13,047 nucleotides of DNA from Candidatus Aminicenantota bacterium (GTDB lineage: Bacteria; Acidobacteriota; Aminicenantia; UBA2199). This document shows, piece after piece, positions 1 through 5,359 of this stretch (position 1 is the stretch's first letter; every line of letters starts with the position of its first letter). The stretch covers positions 1 through 13,047 of the forward strand of contig JAUWNT010000058.1 of assembly GCA_030612495.1 (NCBI GenBank), read 5' to 3'. The notes beneath the pieces were generated by a model. That model ran no database searches and was not told where the DNA came from. It worked only from the letters and a program-made list of their open reading frames with translations. The translations under genes and the position numbers were made by a program.

Positions 1-2
1 TA

Positions 3-1013
3 ACTGGAGCTAATGCATTAGAACCTGGGTTTATAGATGGTAAGATTCTAATAAATATTGATTCAGAAGATGAAGGCGTTTTTACTGTTGGATGTGCAGG
101 AGGGATAAATACAAATTTGTCTTTACCAATGGATTATGAAGATGTACCTTATGGATTTAAACAATTTAAAATTAAAGCTGGAGGAATGAAGGGAGGACAT
201 TCTGGGATTGATATTGGGATAGGAAAAGCAAATGCTATAAAAATTTTAGCAAGAGTGCTTTATGAAATTAAAAAGAAAACATATATAAGGATCTCAGATA
301 TTAAAGGTGGAAGTGCTCACAATGCTATACCAAGAGACGTTGAAGCAAGTGTTTTCCTTCTTGAAAAGGATTTCAATGAAGTGCAGAATATTATTTCTGA
401 TTTTAATAAAATTTTAATAGATGAATATAAGTTGGTAGATCCAAACATAAAAATTTCTATTGAGGATAATAAGGAAGGTAATTACAAACAGGCTTTAACA
501 GTTGAAAACAGTCAGAAACTTATTGAATTTATTTTTGCTATTCCTCATGGTGTTGCAGCAATGTCAAATGATGTTGAGGGACTTATTGAGACTTCGAATA
601 ATCTTGCAAATATCAAAATTGAAGATAATATTGTGAAAGTGCTTACAAGTCAGAGAAGCTCAGTAATGTCAAGATTGTATGCACTTACATATTTTATAGA
701 AGCAGTTGCACGTTTAGGTGGTGGTGATGCTAAAAGTGGTGACGGGTATCCAGCCTGGCATCCTGATATGGATTCTCCTTTATTGGCCAGGAGTGTTAAA
801 TTGTATGAAAAACTTTTTAGTAAAAAACCTGTTGTAGAGATTATTCATGCTGGATTAGAGTGTGGAATAATAGGAGCTAAATACCCTGGAATGGATATGA
901 TTTCAATCGGACCTGATTTGAGATATCCTCATTCACCAGAAGAAAAAGTCCATATTGGAACAATTGGTAAGATTTGGGATTTTACAGTTGCTCTATTAAA
1001 AGAGTTGAAATAG
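3..1013 (+). CDS. pepD: Xaa-His dipeptidase (aminoacyl-histidine dipeptidase, M20 family), 5' end outside the window
   Basis: The reading frame is open from the first complete codon at position 3 to a TAG at 1011-1013, about 336 residues. E. coli PepD is about 485 residues, so roughly the first 150, including the first metal-binding His and Asp, lie left of the window. Visible PepD signatures are INIDSEDEG followed by the GCAGG motif (Asp metal ligand of the dinuclear zinc site), GGMKGGHSGIDIG, NAIPRD, HAGLECG, and the terminal SIGPDLRYPHSPEE segment carrying the last metal-binding His. The family hydrolyses dipeptides such as carnosine-like Xaa-His in the cytoplasm and supplies amino acids. 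A TTG at 117 lies inside the conserved domain and is not the real start. The gene ends just before a hairpin and faces a convergent gene. The family call is secure; exact substrate specificity is not. Confidence 0.93.
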   Translation, partial: TGANALEPGFIDGKILINIDSEDEGVFTVGCAGGINTNLSLPMDYEDVPYGFKQFKIKAGGMKGGHSGIDIGIGKANAIKILARVLYEIKKKTYIRISDIKGGSAHNAIPRDVEASVFLLEKDFNEVQNIISDFNKILIDEYKLVDPNIKISIEDNKEGNYKQALTVENSQKLIEFIFAIPHGVAAMSNDVEGLIETSNNLANIKIEDNIVKVLTSQRSSVMSRLYALTYFIEAVARLGGGDAKSGDGYPAWHPDMDSPLLARSVKLYEKLFSKKPVVEIIHAGLECGIIGAKYPGMDMISIGPDLRYPHSPEEKVHIGTIGKIWDFTVALLKELK

Positions 1014-1016
1014 TTA

Positions 1017-1034
1017 CAGTTTATCTATAAACTG
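1017..1034. terminator. hairpin between convergent genes, possible bidirectional terminator
   Basis: A perfect 7-bp inverted repeat, CAGTTTA-TCTA-TAAACTG, starts three bases after the pepD stop codon and overlaps the last codons of the convergent radical SAM gene. The four-base loop and the position between converging 3' ends fit a transcription end. There is no strong T-tract on either side and the stem is AT-rich, so its strength as an intrinsic terminator is doubtful. Confidence 0.4.
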
Positions 1035-1941
1035 ATTCATAAAGATATTTATTGATTTTGTTTTCTGTAGAGTTTATTCCTGGAAAAACTTCTTCCCACA
1101 TTTCAATATCCTCCATACATAGATACAGGGGGATTTGATCTGATATAATGGATTGTATTTCTTGTTTTATAAACTTAAATGCTTCTATTCTTAAGGGTTT
1201 AAAATATCTGTATTTACCGTCATAGCCCCTTACTAATTCACCTGAGAAAAGAAGAGAATCTTTATACTTGAAAATATAGTTTCTTAAAGAATATGGGAAT
1301 CTTAAAGTTCCCATACTCCACCATGCTATGTTGTTTGGAGTTATTGTTTTTGAAATTTTTATAATAAGGTTTTTGTAATAAATTTTCCAATTTTTTATTA
1401 AAATAATTGGATCAAAATGTATTCCTATTTTATAACCTTTTGATTGCACTTCTGCAATAGCCTTCAATCTTGAATTTAGATCTGGACTGAAGTGCTCTTC
1501 TCTTTCTATAATTTCCTGTGGATTTAAAGACCATGAAACTACAATATTTTTTAAAACCTTCTTATATTTTAGAATAGGATCTATATTTGTAGACTTTGTT
1601 TTAAATTCAAAAACAACTTCAGGAAATTTTTCGAATATTGATAAAATCTTATTTGAATATTTTGTCTCTGGGTCAAAAGCAAGGGAATCCGAAAGTTCAC
1701 CAGTACCTATTCTTAAGTATTTCATAGTTTTTGTAGATTCTACAAGTTCGTTTTCCATATCATCAATATTTGTAAAAAATATAGGGTCTTTAGTTTCTAA
1801 ATAGGCTTGAAGAATGCAGTATGAACAGGAATATGGGCATCCAGTATGTAAATTTAAATTAAAATATCCGCAGGAGATAGCTTCTGGAGAGCATGGACAG
1901 TGCTTTATGAAATTTCCTTTCTGTTTTTCAAATTTTATCAT
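1021..1941 (-). CDS. radical SAM protein of the spore photoproduct lyase (SPL) superfamily
   Basis: The protein has 306 residues. A CxxxCxxC cluster motif at C35, C39 and C42, within HTGCPYSCSYC, binds the [4Fe-4S] cluster that cleaves S-adenosylmethionine. The surrounding sequence (HTGCPYSCSYCILQAYL, then a FFTNID segment) matches the SPL/DNA-photolyase-like radical SAM family. An N-terminal CPCSPEAISC stretch adds further cysteines (C15, C17, C24). In true SplB the conserved RFEAAC segment supplies the hydrogen-donor Cys141. The equivalent stretch here is R77-I-G-T-G-E82, so that Cys is replaced by Glu. I therefore expect a related but different radical reaction rather than spore photoproduct repair; the substrate is unknown. 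The ATG has no clear Shine-Dalgarno sequence. The gene stands alone, 131 bp downstream of the NusG paralogue. The AT-rich gap between them shows no gene and no promoter I would defend. Confidence 0.88.
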   Translation of the reverse strand: MIKFEKQKGNFIKHCPCSPEAISCGYFNLNLHTGCPYSCSYCILQAYLETKDPIFFTNIDDMENELVESTKTMKYLRIGTGELSDSLAFDPETKYSNKILSIFEKFPEVVFEFKTKSTNIDPILKYKKVLKNIVVSWSLNPQEIIEREEHFSPDLNSRLKAIAEVQSKGYKIGIHFDPIILIKNWKIYYKNLIIKISKTITPNNIAWWSMGTLRFPYSLRNYIFKYKDSLLFSGELVRGYDGKYRYFKPLRIEAFKFIKQEIQSIISDQIPLYLCMEDIEMWEEVFPGINSTENKINKYLYESVYR

Positions 1942-2072
1942 AATATTACAAATTCATTGATTTTAATATTATGCTTATTACTTTAAAAATTATCATTTTT
2001 CCATAAAAAATACTTTAACCTCAATTCCTAATTAAACTGCATTTATTTTGATAAAATTCTTGATTTATTTTA

Positions 2073-2597
2073 TTAATTTCTATTATTTAATAACATATAT
2101 TTTTTCGGGATAATTAATCTACTTGAAAAACCAACATTTGTAAGCATTATCATTGCTCTTTTACAGTCTGGAAGCTCTTCGCAGAATATACCTTCCCATC
2201 CATCGAAATCACCTTCATCTATTAGAATGTGATCACCTTTTTTGAATTTTTCTTTTTTTTTCTTTAGCACTACAATCCCATCATTTTCCCTTGATTTTAT
2301 ATCTTCAATTTTATTATTATCAATTGCCCAAATGGAATTATTTGACCCAAGAATTTTTTTTACTCCTTTTGCAAATCTTATTTTATGGTATAGATCTTCT
2401 ATTGAAAATTGAGCAAATAGATATCCGTTAAATAGAGGGGCAATAATTTTTGTTTTTTTTTTGTTTTTTTTTACATTTTTCTTAAAAAGAGGTAAGTAAA
2501 CTTTTGCTCCAAATAATTTTAAACTTTTTTCTGCAATAAATTCCTGTTTAGGCTTAGCATTTATAATAAACCATGAGTCGGGTTTATCTATTTTCAT
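2073..2597 (-). CDS. specialised NusG/RfaH-type transcription antitermination factor
   Basis: The protein has 174 residues. An N-terminal NGN domain (about residues 8-105: SWFIINAKPKQE, VYLPLF, APLFNGYLF, RFAKGVKKILG) is followed by a KOW domain (about 117-165: FKKGDHILIDEGDFDGWEGIF). This is the layout of NusG-family factors that ride on RNA polymerase and suppress pausing and termination. Housekeeping NusG normally sits in a secE-nusG-rplK context, which is absent, and the PLFNGYLF segment resembles RfaH/UpxY/LoaP-type paralogues that act on long polysaccharide or secondary-metabolite operons. No long operon follows it here. The divergent neighbour is a WbqC-like gene, another polysaccharide-locus family. 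Lysine codons around residues 40-50 create A9-C-A10 on the coding strand (complement of 2453-2472), a potential slippage site. The ATG sits six bases after a strong promoter -10, so the mRNA is probably leaderless. Confidence 0.85.
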   Translation of the reverse strand: MKIDKPDSWFIINAKPKQEFIAEKSLKLFGAKVYLPLFKKNVKKNKKKTKIIAPLFNGYLFAQFSIEDLYHKIRFAKGVKKILGSNNSIWAIDNNKIEDIKSRENDGIVVLKKKKEKFKKGDHILIDEGDFDGWEGIFCEELPDCKRAMIMLTNVGFSSRLIIPKKYMLLNNRN

Positions 2598-2603
2598 ATT
2601 GAA

Positions 2604-2632
2604 ATTTTAAGGTATTTTAAAGAAAATGTCAA
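2604..2632 (-). promoter_or_regulatory. promoter of the NusG paralogue, predicted leaderless
   Basis: Reading on the minus strand, a perfect TTGACA (-35, complement of 2627-2632) is followed by exactly 17 bases and TAAAAT (-10, complement of 2604-2609). The -10 ends six bases before the ATG at 2597, which puts the expected transcription start at or beside the initiation codon. No Shine-Dalgarno sequence is present. Hexamer quality and optimal spacing make this one of the best sigma70-type promoters in the window. Confidence 0.72.
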
Positions 2633-2643
2633 TTTTTGAGATT

Positions 2644-2672
2644 GAATCAAGGAGGAGTTGAAGATTTGATTC
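2644..2672. repeat. inverted repeat in divergent intergenic region
   Basis: GAATCAA (2644-2650) and TTGATTC (2666-2672) form a perfect 7-bp inverted repeat around a 15-base centre that includes GGAGGAG. The repeat lies between the two divergent promoters and upstream of both predicted transcription starts, so it fits an operator better than an RNA leader. No binding protein can be named. Confidence 0.35.
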
Positions 2673-2676
2673 CTCA

Positions 2677-2703
2677 TGACCGTAGCCATCAATTACGGGA
2701 TCA
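2677..2703. repeat. second inverted repeat (CCGTA...TACGG) in divergent intergenic region
   Basis: TGA-CCGTA, a nine-base centre GCCATCAAT, then TACGG-GA-TCA form an 8-bp imperfect inverted repeat with a two-base bulge. It lies in an unusually GC-rich patch for this window, between divergent promoters. Its CCGTAGC core loosely resembles the ops element read by RfaH (about 7 of 12 positions), but it lies upstream of the predicted transcription start of the WbqC-like gene, so an ops role is unlikely unless another start exists. Confidence 0.35.
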
Positions 2704-2732
2704 CACACCTGACTTTTAAAATGCATTAAGTA

Positions 2733-2759
2733 TTGACATGTTGGGTTGATTGATATAAT
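2733..2759 (+). promoter_or_regulatory. promoter of the WbqC-like gene (extended -10)
   Basis: A perfect TTGACA (2733-2738) and a perfect TATAAT (2754-2759) are separated by 15 bases, two shorter than the optimum. The -10 is preceded by TG at 2751-2752, giving a full extended -10 (TGATATAAT) that could compensate. Transcription should start near 2766, leaving a 5' leader of about 17 bases that begins with the ribosome binding site. Confidence 0.68.
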
Positions 2760-2764
2760 TTTAG

Positions 2765-2773
2765 AAAGGGGAG
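2765..2773 (+). promoter_or_regulatory. ribosome binding site deciding a TTG start
   Basis: AAAGGGGAG lies nine bases before the TTG at 2783. No ATG or GTG is available before the conserved N-terminus of the encoded protein, so this site fixes TTG as the start codon. Confidence 0.7.
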
Positions 2774-2782
2774 ATAAAAAAA

Positions 2783-3490
2783 TTGATTCTAAGTTTTAAC
2801 CAACCTTCATTTATTCCATGGTCAGGCTTTTTTGCAAGATTAATAGCATCAGATAAAATGGTATTGTTAGATAACACTTTATTTGCACAAGGCTTTACAT
2901 TTGTAAACAGAAACAGGATAAAATCTCCTGACGGTGAATTAAGGATAACAGTTCCTGTAGAAAAGAAGGGATTGGGAAGACAAAAGATTAAAGATCTTGT
3001 AATATATCAAAAAGAATATTGGGCAAAAAAGTTTTTATTAACTTTAGAACTATGCTATAAAAAATCAATTTTTTTCAACAACATATATGATCCTATTTTT
3101 GAAATATTAAACAAACAAGATAACAATTTTTTAAATATGGCTTTACCTATTCTAAAACATTTAAAAACAAGCTTTAACATTAAAAATGAGTTCATACTTC
3201 AAACAAACACCGGGATTGAGTCTTCAGGGACTGATCTTCTCATTGAAATAGCAACACATCTGAAAGCAACAGAAGTTTTACTACCTTATCCTGCACAAAA
3301 TTTAATAGAATGGAAAAAATTTATAAAAAAGGGTATCAAAGTAAAATTTCTTAAGTTCTTTTCTCCTGTTTATCCTCAATTCTGGGGAAAGTTTGCAGGA
3401 AATCTCTCTGCTTTAGATCTACTTTTTTGTTTGGGAGAAGAGAGTCACAAATTATTGGAAACATCATACATCCTGGAACCAGCCTTGTGA
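2783..3490 (+). CDS. WbqC-like family protein
   Basis: The protein has 235 residues and matches the WbqC-like family over its full length. The hallmarks are an N-terminal NQPSFIPWSGFF, a SDKMVLLDN segment, the VNRNRIKSPDG stretch and a TVPV motif (about residues 6-60). Family members are found in O-antigen, capsule and other surface-glycan loci, where they are thought to take part in making or modifying nucleotide-linked sugars; their chemistry is not firmly established. There is no signal peptide or membrane segment, so it is cytoplasmic. The start is TTG with a strong ribosome binding site and its own promoter. The 3' end overlaps that of the convergent PflX-type gene by 27 bases. It is monocistronic and not surrounded by glycosyltransferases, but sits divergent to an RfaH-like regulator, which hints at a dispersed or residual surface-polysaccharide function. 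Confidence 0.83.
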   Translation: MILSFNQPSFIPWSGFFARLIASDKMVLLDNTLFAQGFTFVNRNRIKSPDGELRITVPVEKKGLGRQKIKDLVIYQKEYWAKKFLLTLELCYKKSIFFNNIYDPIFEILNKQDNNFLNMALPILKHLKTSFNIKNEFILQTNTGIESSGTDLLIEIATHLKATEVLLPYPAQNLIEWKKFIKKGIKVKFLKFFSPVYPQFWGKFAGNLSALDLLFCLGEESHKLLETSYILEPAL

Positions 3491-4378
3491 AAACCCAAGA
3501 GAAACAGCATACTCTTTAACCTCATTGTATTCATCAATAGTTATCCTTCTATTAATATTTGAATAATCTATTACAGAAGCTGCTTTATATGCCGGGAAAT
3601 ACTGGCTGAGAAGACTTAAATAAGATTTCTTAAAACTGCTATCTGATATTGTTTTTAATACTTTTTTAGAATCCTCTATATTCCCGGGTAATATAAGATG
3701 TCTTATAAGTACTCCCTTTATTGCAACCCCGTATTTGTCAATTTCAAGTTCTTGCATCTGTTCAAACATCTCCTTTATAGAGTTAAAAGCATTCTCAAAA
3801 TAGTTATTCACTCCGGAATATTTTAAAGAGAGTTTATTACTGAAGTATTTAAAATCTGGCATATATATATCCACAAGTCCCTTTAATTTTTTTACAATTT
3901 CCTTTTTTTCATAACCACTTGTATTGTAAACAATCGGAATTCTCAATCCCTTTTTATATGCAATATATAGGGCTTTAACAAAGTGATATAAATATGGTGT
4001 AGGGGATACAAGATTTATATTATGAGCCCCTTTTTTCTGTAAATATAAAAAAATGTTTGCTAATTCATCTATTGAATAAAACTCCCCATTACACAAATGA
4101 GATATGGGATAATTCTGGCAGAACACACATTTTAAAGTGCACCCTGAAAAAAAAACAGTGCCTGAGCCTTTTATACCTGAAATTGGAGGCTCTTCACCAA
4201 AATGCAGATTATAAGATGCAATTTTAACATCCGCTAATGCTTTACATACCCCTTTTTTATTTTCTGATCTTTCAGCGCCACACTCTCTCGGGCAAAGACT
4301 GCAGGGACTAAATTTCTTTGCAAAAAACTCAATTTTTTTCTCCCATTCATTTTCAGAAAGTTTTTCATATAGAGCCAT
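3464..4378 (-). CDS. PflX-type radical SAM protein (pyruvate formate-lyase activase homologue)
   Basis: The protein has 304 residues. An N-terminal cysteine-rich segment, C26-S-L-C29-P-R-E-C33 with C45, precedes the radical SAM motif C80-T-L-K-C84-V-F-C87-Q-N. This order, with GSGTVFFSGC and LVSPTPYLYHF after it, matches the PflX/COG1313 group of uncharacterised homologues of glycyl-radical-enzyme activases. Family knowledge predicts one SAM-cleaving [4Fe-4S] cluster and a possible second cluster or metal site on the N-terminal cysteines. No glycyl radical enzyme is nearby, so the partner is unknown. It lies 34 bases downstream of the cyclic-nucleotide-binding gene on the same strand, probably the same transcript, and its 3' end overlaps the WbqC-like gene. 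No clear Shine-Dalgarno sequence precedes the ATG. Confidence 0.87.
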   Translation of the reverse strand: MALYEKLSENEWEKKIEFFAKKFSPCSLCPRECGAERSENKKGVCKALADVKIASYNLHFGEEPPISGIKGSGTVFFSGCTLKCVFCQNYPISHLCNGEFYSIDELANIFLYLQKKGAHNINLVSPTPYLYHFVKALYIAYKKGLRIPIVYNTSGYEKKEIVKKLKGLVDIYMPDFKYFSNKLSLKYSGVNNYFENAFNSIKEMFEQMQELEIDKYGVAIKGVLIRHLILPGNIEDSKKVLKTISDSSFKKSYLSLLSQYFPAYKAASVIDYSNINRRITIDEYNEVKEYAVSLGFSQGWFQDV

Positions 4379-4412
4379 AGATATCTGGAATTATCTCATA
4401 TTTATTCTTTAA

Positions 4413-4892
4413 TTAAATCCACTTTGTCAAACTCACAAAAGCCTTTACCTTTGCATCTGTTTCTCTTAACCTTGAAGATAGTATCTTTGCAAGTTTCATT
4501 AATATTTTAACACCAGCTTCTTTGTTATTTTCTATAAAATTTAAAAACCTTTCCCTTTGTATCTCAAAGATTATTACATTTGTATTAGCAATTGCAGTTG
4601 CTGACCTTGGCATATCATCCAGTAAAGCCATTTCTCCAAACACATCCCCTTTTTTCAAAACAATTAAAGCTTCTTCGGTTTGTGGGTCAGATATCTGGGA
4701 AATCCTTACCTCACCTGAGGTTATCATCATCATTGAGGTTCCTATACTATCTTCTTTAAAAATTATCTCTTCTTGATTATAAACCCTTTCTTCAAATAAA
4801 TTACTCAATATAACTAAAGAATTAAAATCAATCTCAGAAAATAACTCCATTTCTGATAAAACACCTAAAACAAACCCATTTCGAGATTCCAT
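4413..4892 (-). CDS. stand-alone cyclic-nucleotide-binding domain protein (CRP-like, no DNA-binding domain)
   Basis: The protein has 159 residues. A CAP_ED/cNMP-binding beta-roll spans about residues 15-130 and includes the phosphate-binding cassette FGEMALLDDMPRSATA (F85 to A100), with the conserved Glu87 and Arg96 that contact ribose and cyclic phosphate in functional binders. After the C-helix there are only about 30 residues (KLAKILSSRLRETD and a short tail). It has no helix-turn-helix and cannot act as a CRP-type DNA-binding regulator by itself; it more likely senses a cyclic nucleotide and acts through a partner protein. It is the first gene of a two-gene unit with the PflX-type enzyme and is divergent from the antiporter operon. 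The start ATG sits six bases after an extended -10, so translation is probably leaderless. Confidence 0.88.
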   Translation of the reverse strand: MESRNGFVLGVLSEMELFSEIDFNSLVILSNLFEERVYNQEEIIFKEDSIGTSMMMITSGEVRISQISDPQTEEALIVLKKGDVFGEMALLDDMPRSATAIANTNVIIFEIQRERFLNFIENNKEAGVKILMKLAKILSSRLRETDAKVKAFVSLTKWI

Positions 4893-4898
4893 TTTAGT

Positions 4899-4907
4899 AT
4901 TATATCA
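4899..4907 (-). promoter_or_regulatory. extended -10 promoter of the cyclic-nucleotide-binding gene, predicted leaderless
   Basis: On the minus strand TGATATAAT (complement of 4899-4907) is a perfect extended -10. It ends six bases before the ATG at 4892, so transcription should begin at or next to the start codon. The -35 position 17 bases upstream is only TTTTTT, so the extended -10 probably carries the promoter. The spacer contains a T9/A9 tract. Confidence 0.62.
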
Positions 4908-4970
4908 TTTTTTTTTCATATAAAAAATCTTAATAATTTAAATATAATATTATTGTTATTTTTTTTTCAT
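4907..4970 (+). repeat. 13-bp direct repeat with T9 tracts in divergent promoters
   Basis: The sequence ATTTTTTTTTCAT occurs exactly twice, at 4907-4919 and 4958-4970, in the same orientation and 51 bp apart. The first copy lies in the spacer of the leftward promoter and the second in the spacer of the rightward promoter. T9 tracts bend DNA and are prone to slippage. In an AT-rich region chance is a real alternative. Confidence 0.5.
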
Positions 4971-4981
4971 TATTATAAAAT
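4953..4981 (+). promoter_or_regulatory. promoter of the antiporter operon, predicted leaderless
   Basis: TTGTTA (4953-4958), a 17-base spacer and TAAAAT (4976-4981) are followed by exactly six bases and the ATG at 4988. This is the same geometry as the promoter of the NusG paralogue. An overlapping TATAAA (4974-4979) is an alternative -10. No Shine-Dalgarno sequence precedes the ATG. Confidence 0.58.
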
Positions 4982-4987
4982 AATCAC

Positions 4988-5359
4988 ATGAGAGGATTAT
5001 TTATCGTAATATTAATGGCTCTTTTAATAATAGTTTTAATTTTGACCGGAAAATTCTCTAAAAAAGAATCATCACCGCAAGAAATGATTAAAACAATTGA
5101 GAAATCAAAGAAGATCCTTATTGATTCAAATATTAGATGTATTCAAAAAGCCCTGGATCTATATTACTTTGATAACAATAAATACCCAGATACATTAGAT
5201 GAACTTATACCTCAATATTTAAACTCTTACATAGAATTAATTGATCAATGGGGGAATAAATTTAAGCTTGAAACTGATGAAGAAATGAATAAAACTATAA
5301 CTTCTGCCGGGAGAGATGGAATCTGGGGAAATTCTGATGATATTCAAAGGAGATTATAA
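4988..5359 (+). CDS. membrane-anchored protein with GspG-like (type II secretion pseudopilin C-terminal) domain
   Basis: The protein has 123 residues. One N-terminal hydrophobic segment (about residues 3-20) is followed by a soluble domain resembling the C-terminal part of GspG: ALDLYYFDNNKYPDTLDELI (55-74), DQWGNKF (86-92) and SAGRDGIWGNSDDI (106-119). The last segment matches the GspG calcium-binding loop. The prepilin peptidase motif (GFTLxE at a processed N-terminus) is missing and no other secretion gene is nearby. It therefore looks like a single-pass anchored protein with an extracytoplasmic GspG-fold domain rather than a working pseudopilin. It leads a five-gene operon: its TAA overlaps the ATG of the EIIA gene by one base. 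A role as a surface ion or calcium sensor for the antiporters is speculation. Confidence 0.78.
   Translation: MRGLFIVILMALLIIVLILTGKFSKKESSPQEMIKTIEKSKKILIDSNIRCIQKALDLYYFDNNKYPDTLDELIPQYLNSYIELIDQWGNKFKLETDEEMNKTITSAGRDGIWGNSDDIQRRL
5346..5352 (+). promoter_or_regulatory. ribosome binding site of the EIIA gene
   Basis: AAAGGAG lies within the end of the GspG-like gene, six bases before the EIIA ATG at 5359. It is a clear Shine-Dalgarno site at an internal operon position, unlike the leaderless-looking first gene. Confidence 0.72.

Noticed and set aside
1021..1941. True spore photoproduct lyase (splB)
   Set aside because: The Cys141-equivalent position is Glu by eye alignment, and no sporulation gene is nearby.
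1942..2072. Possible RNA gene or promoter in the AT-rich gap upstream of the SPL-like gene
   Set aside because: Only AT-rich sequence with several poor TATAAT-like matches. No stem or -35/-10 pair stands out above chance.
2073..2597. Housekeeping nusG
   Set aside because: The secE/rplK neighbourhood is absent and the sequence is closer to specialised paralogues with the PLFNGYLF segment. Housekeeping NusG is therefore less likely, though not excluded.
2607..2726. 39-codon open frame on the minus strand upstream of the NusG paralogue
   Set aside because: No Shine-Dalgarno site, and its 3' part is occupied by the -35 and -10 of the NusG-paralogue promoter. The peptide is not recognisable. Kept only as a remark in the small-frame finding.
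4988..5359. Functional type II secretion major pseudopilin GspG
   Set aside because: No GFTLxE prepilin peptidase site and no other secretion genes next to it.
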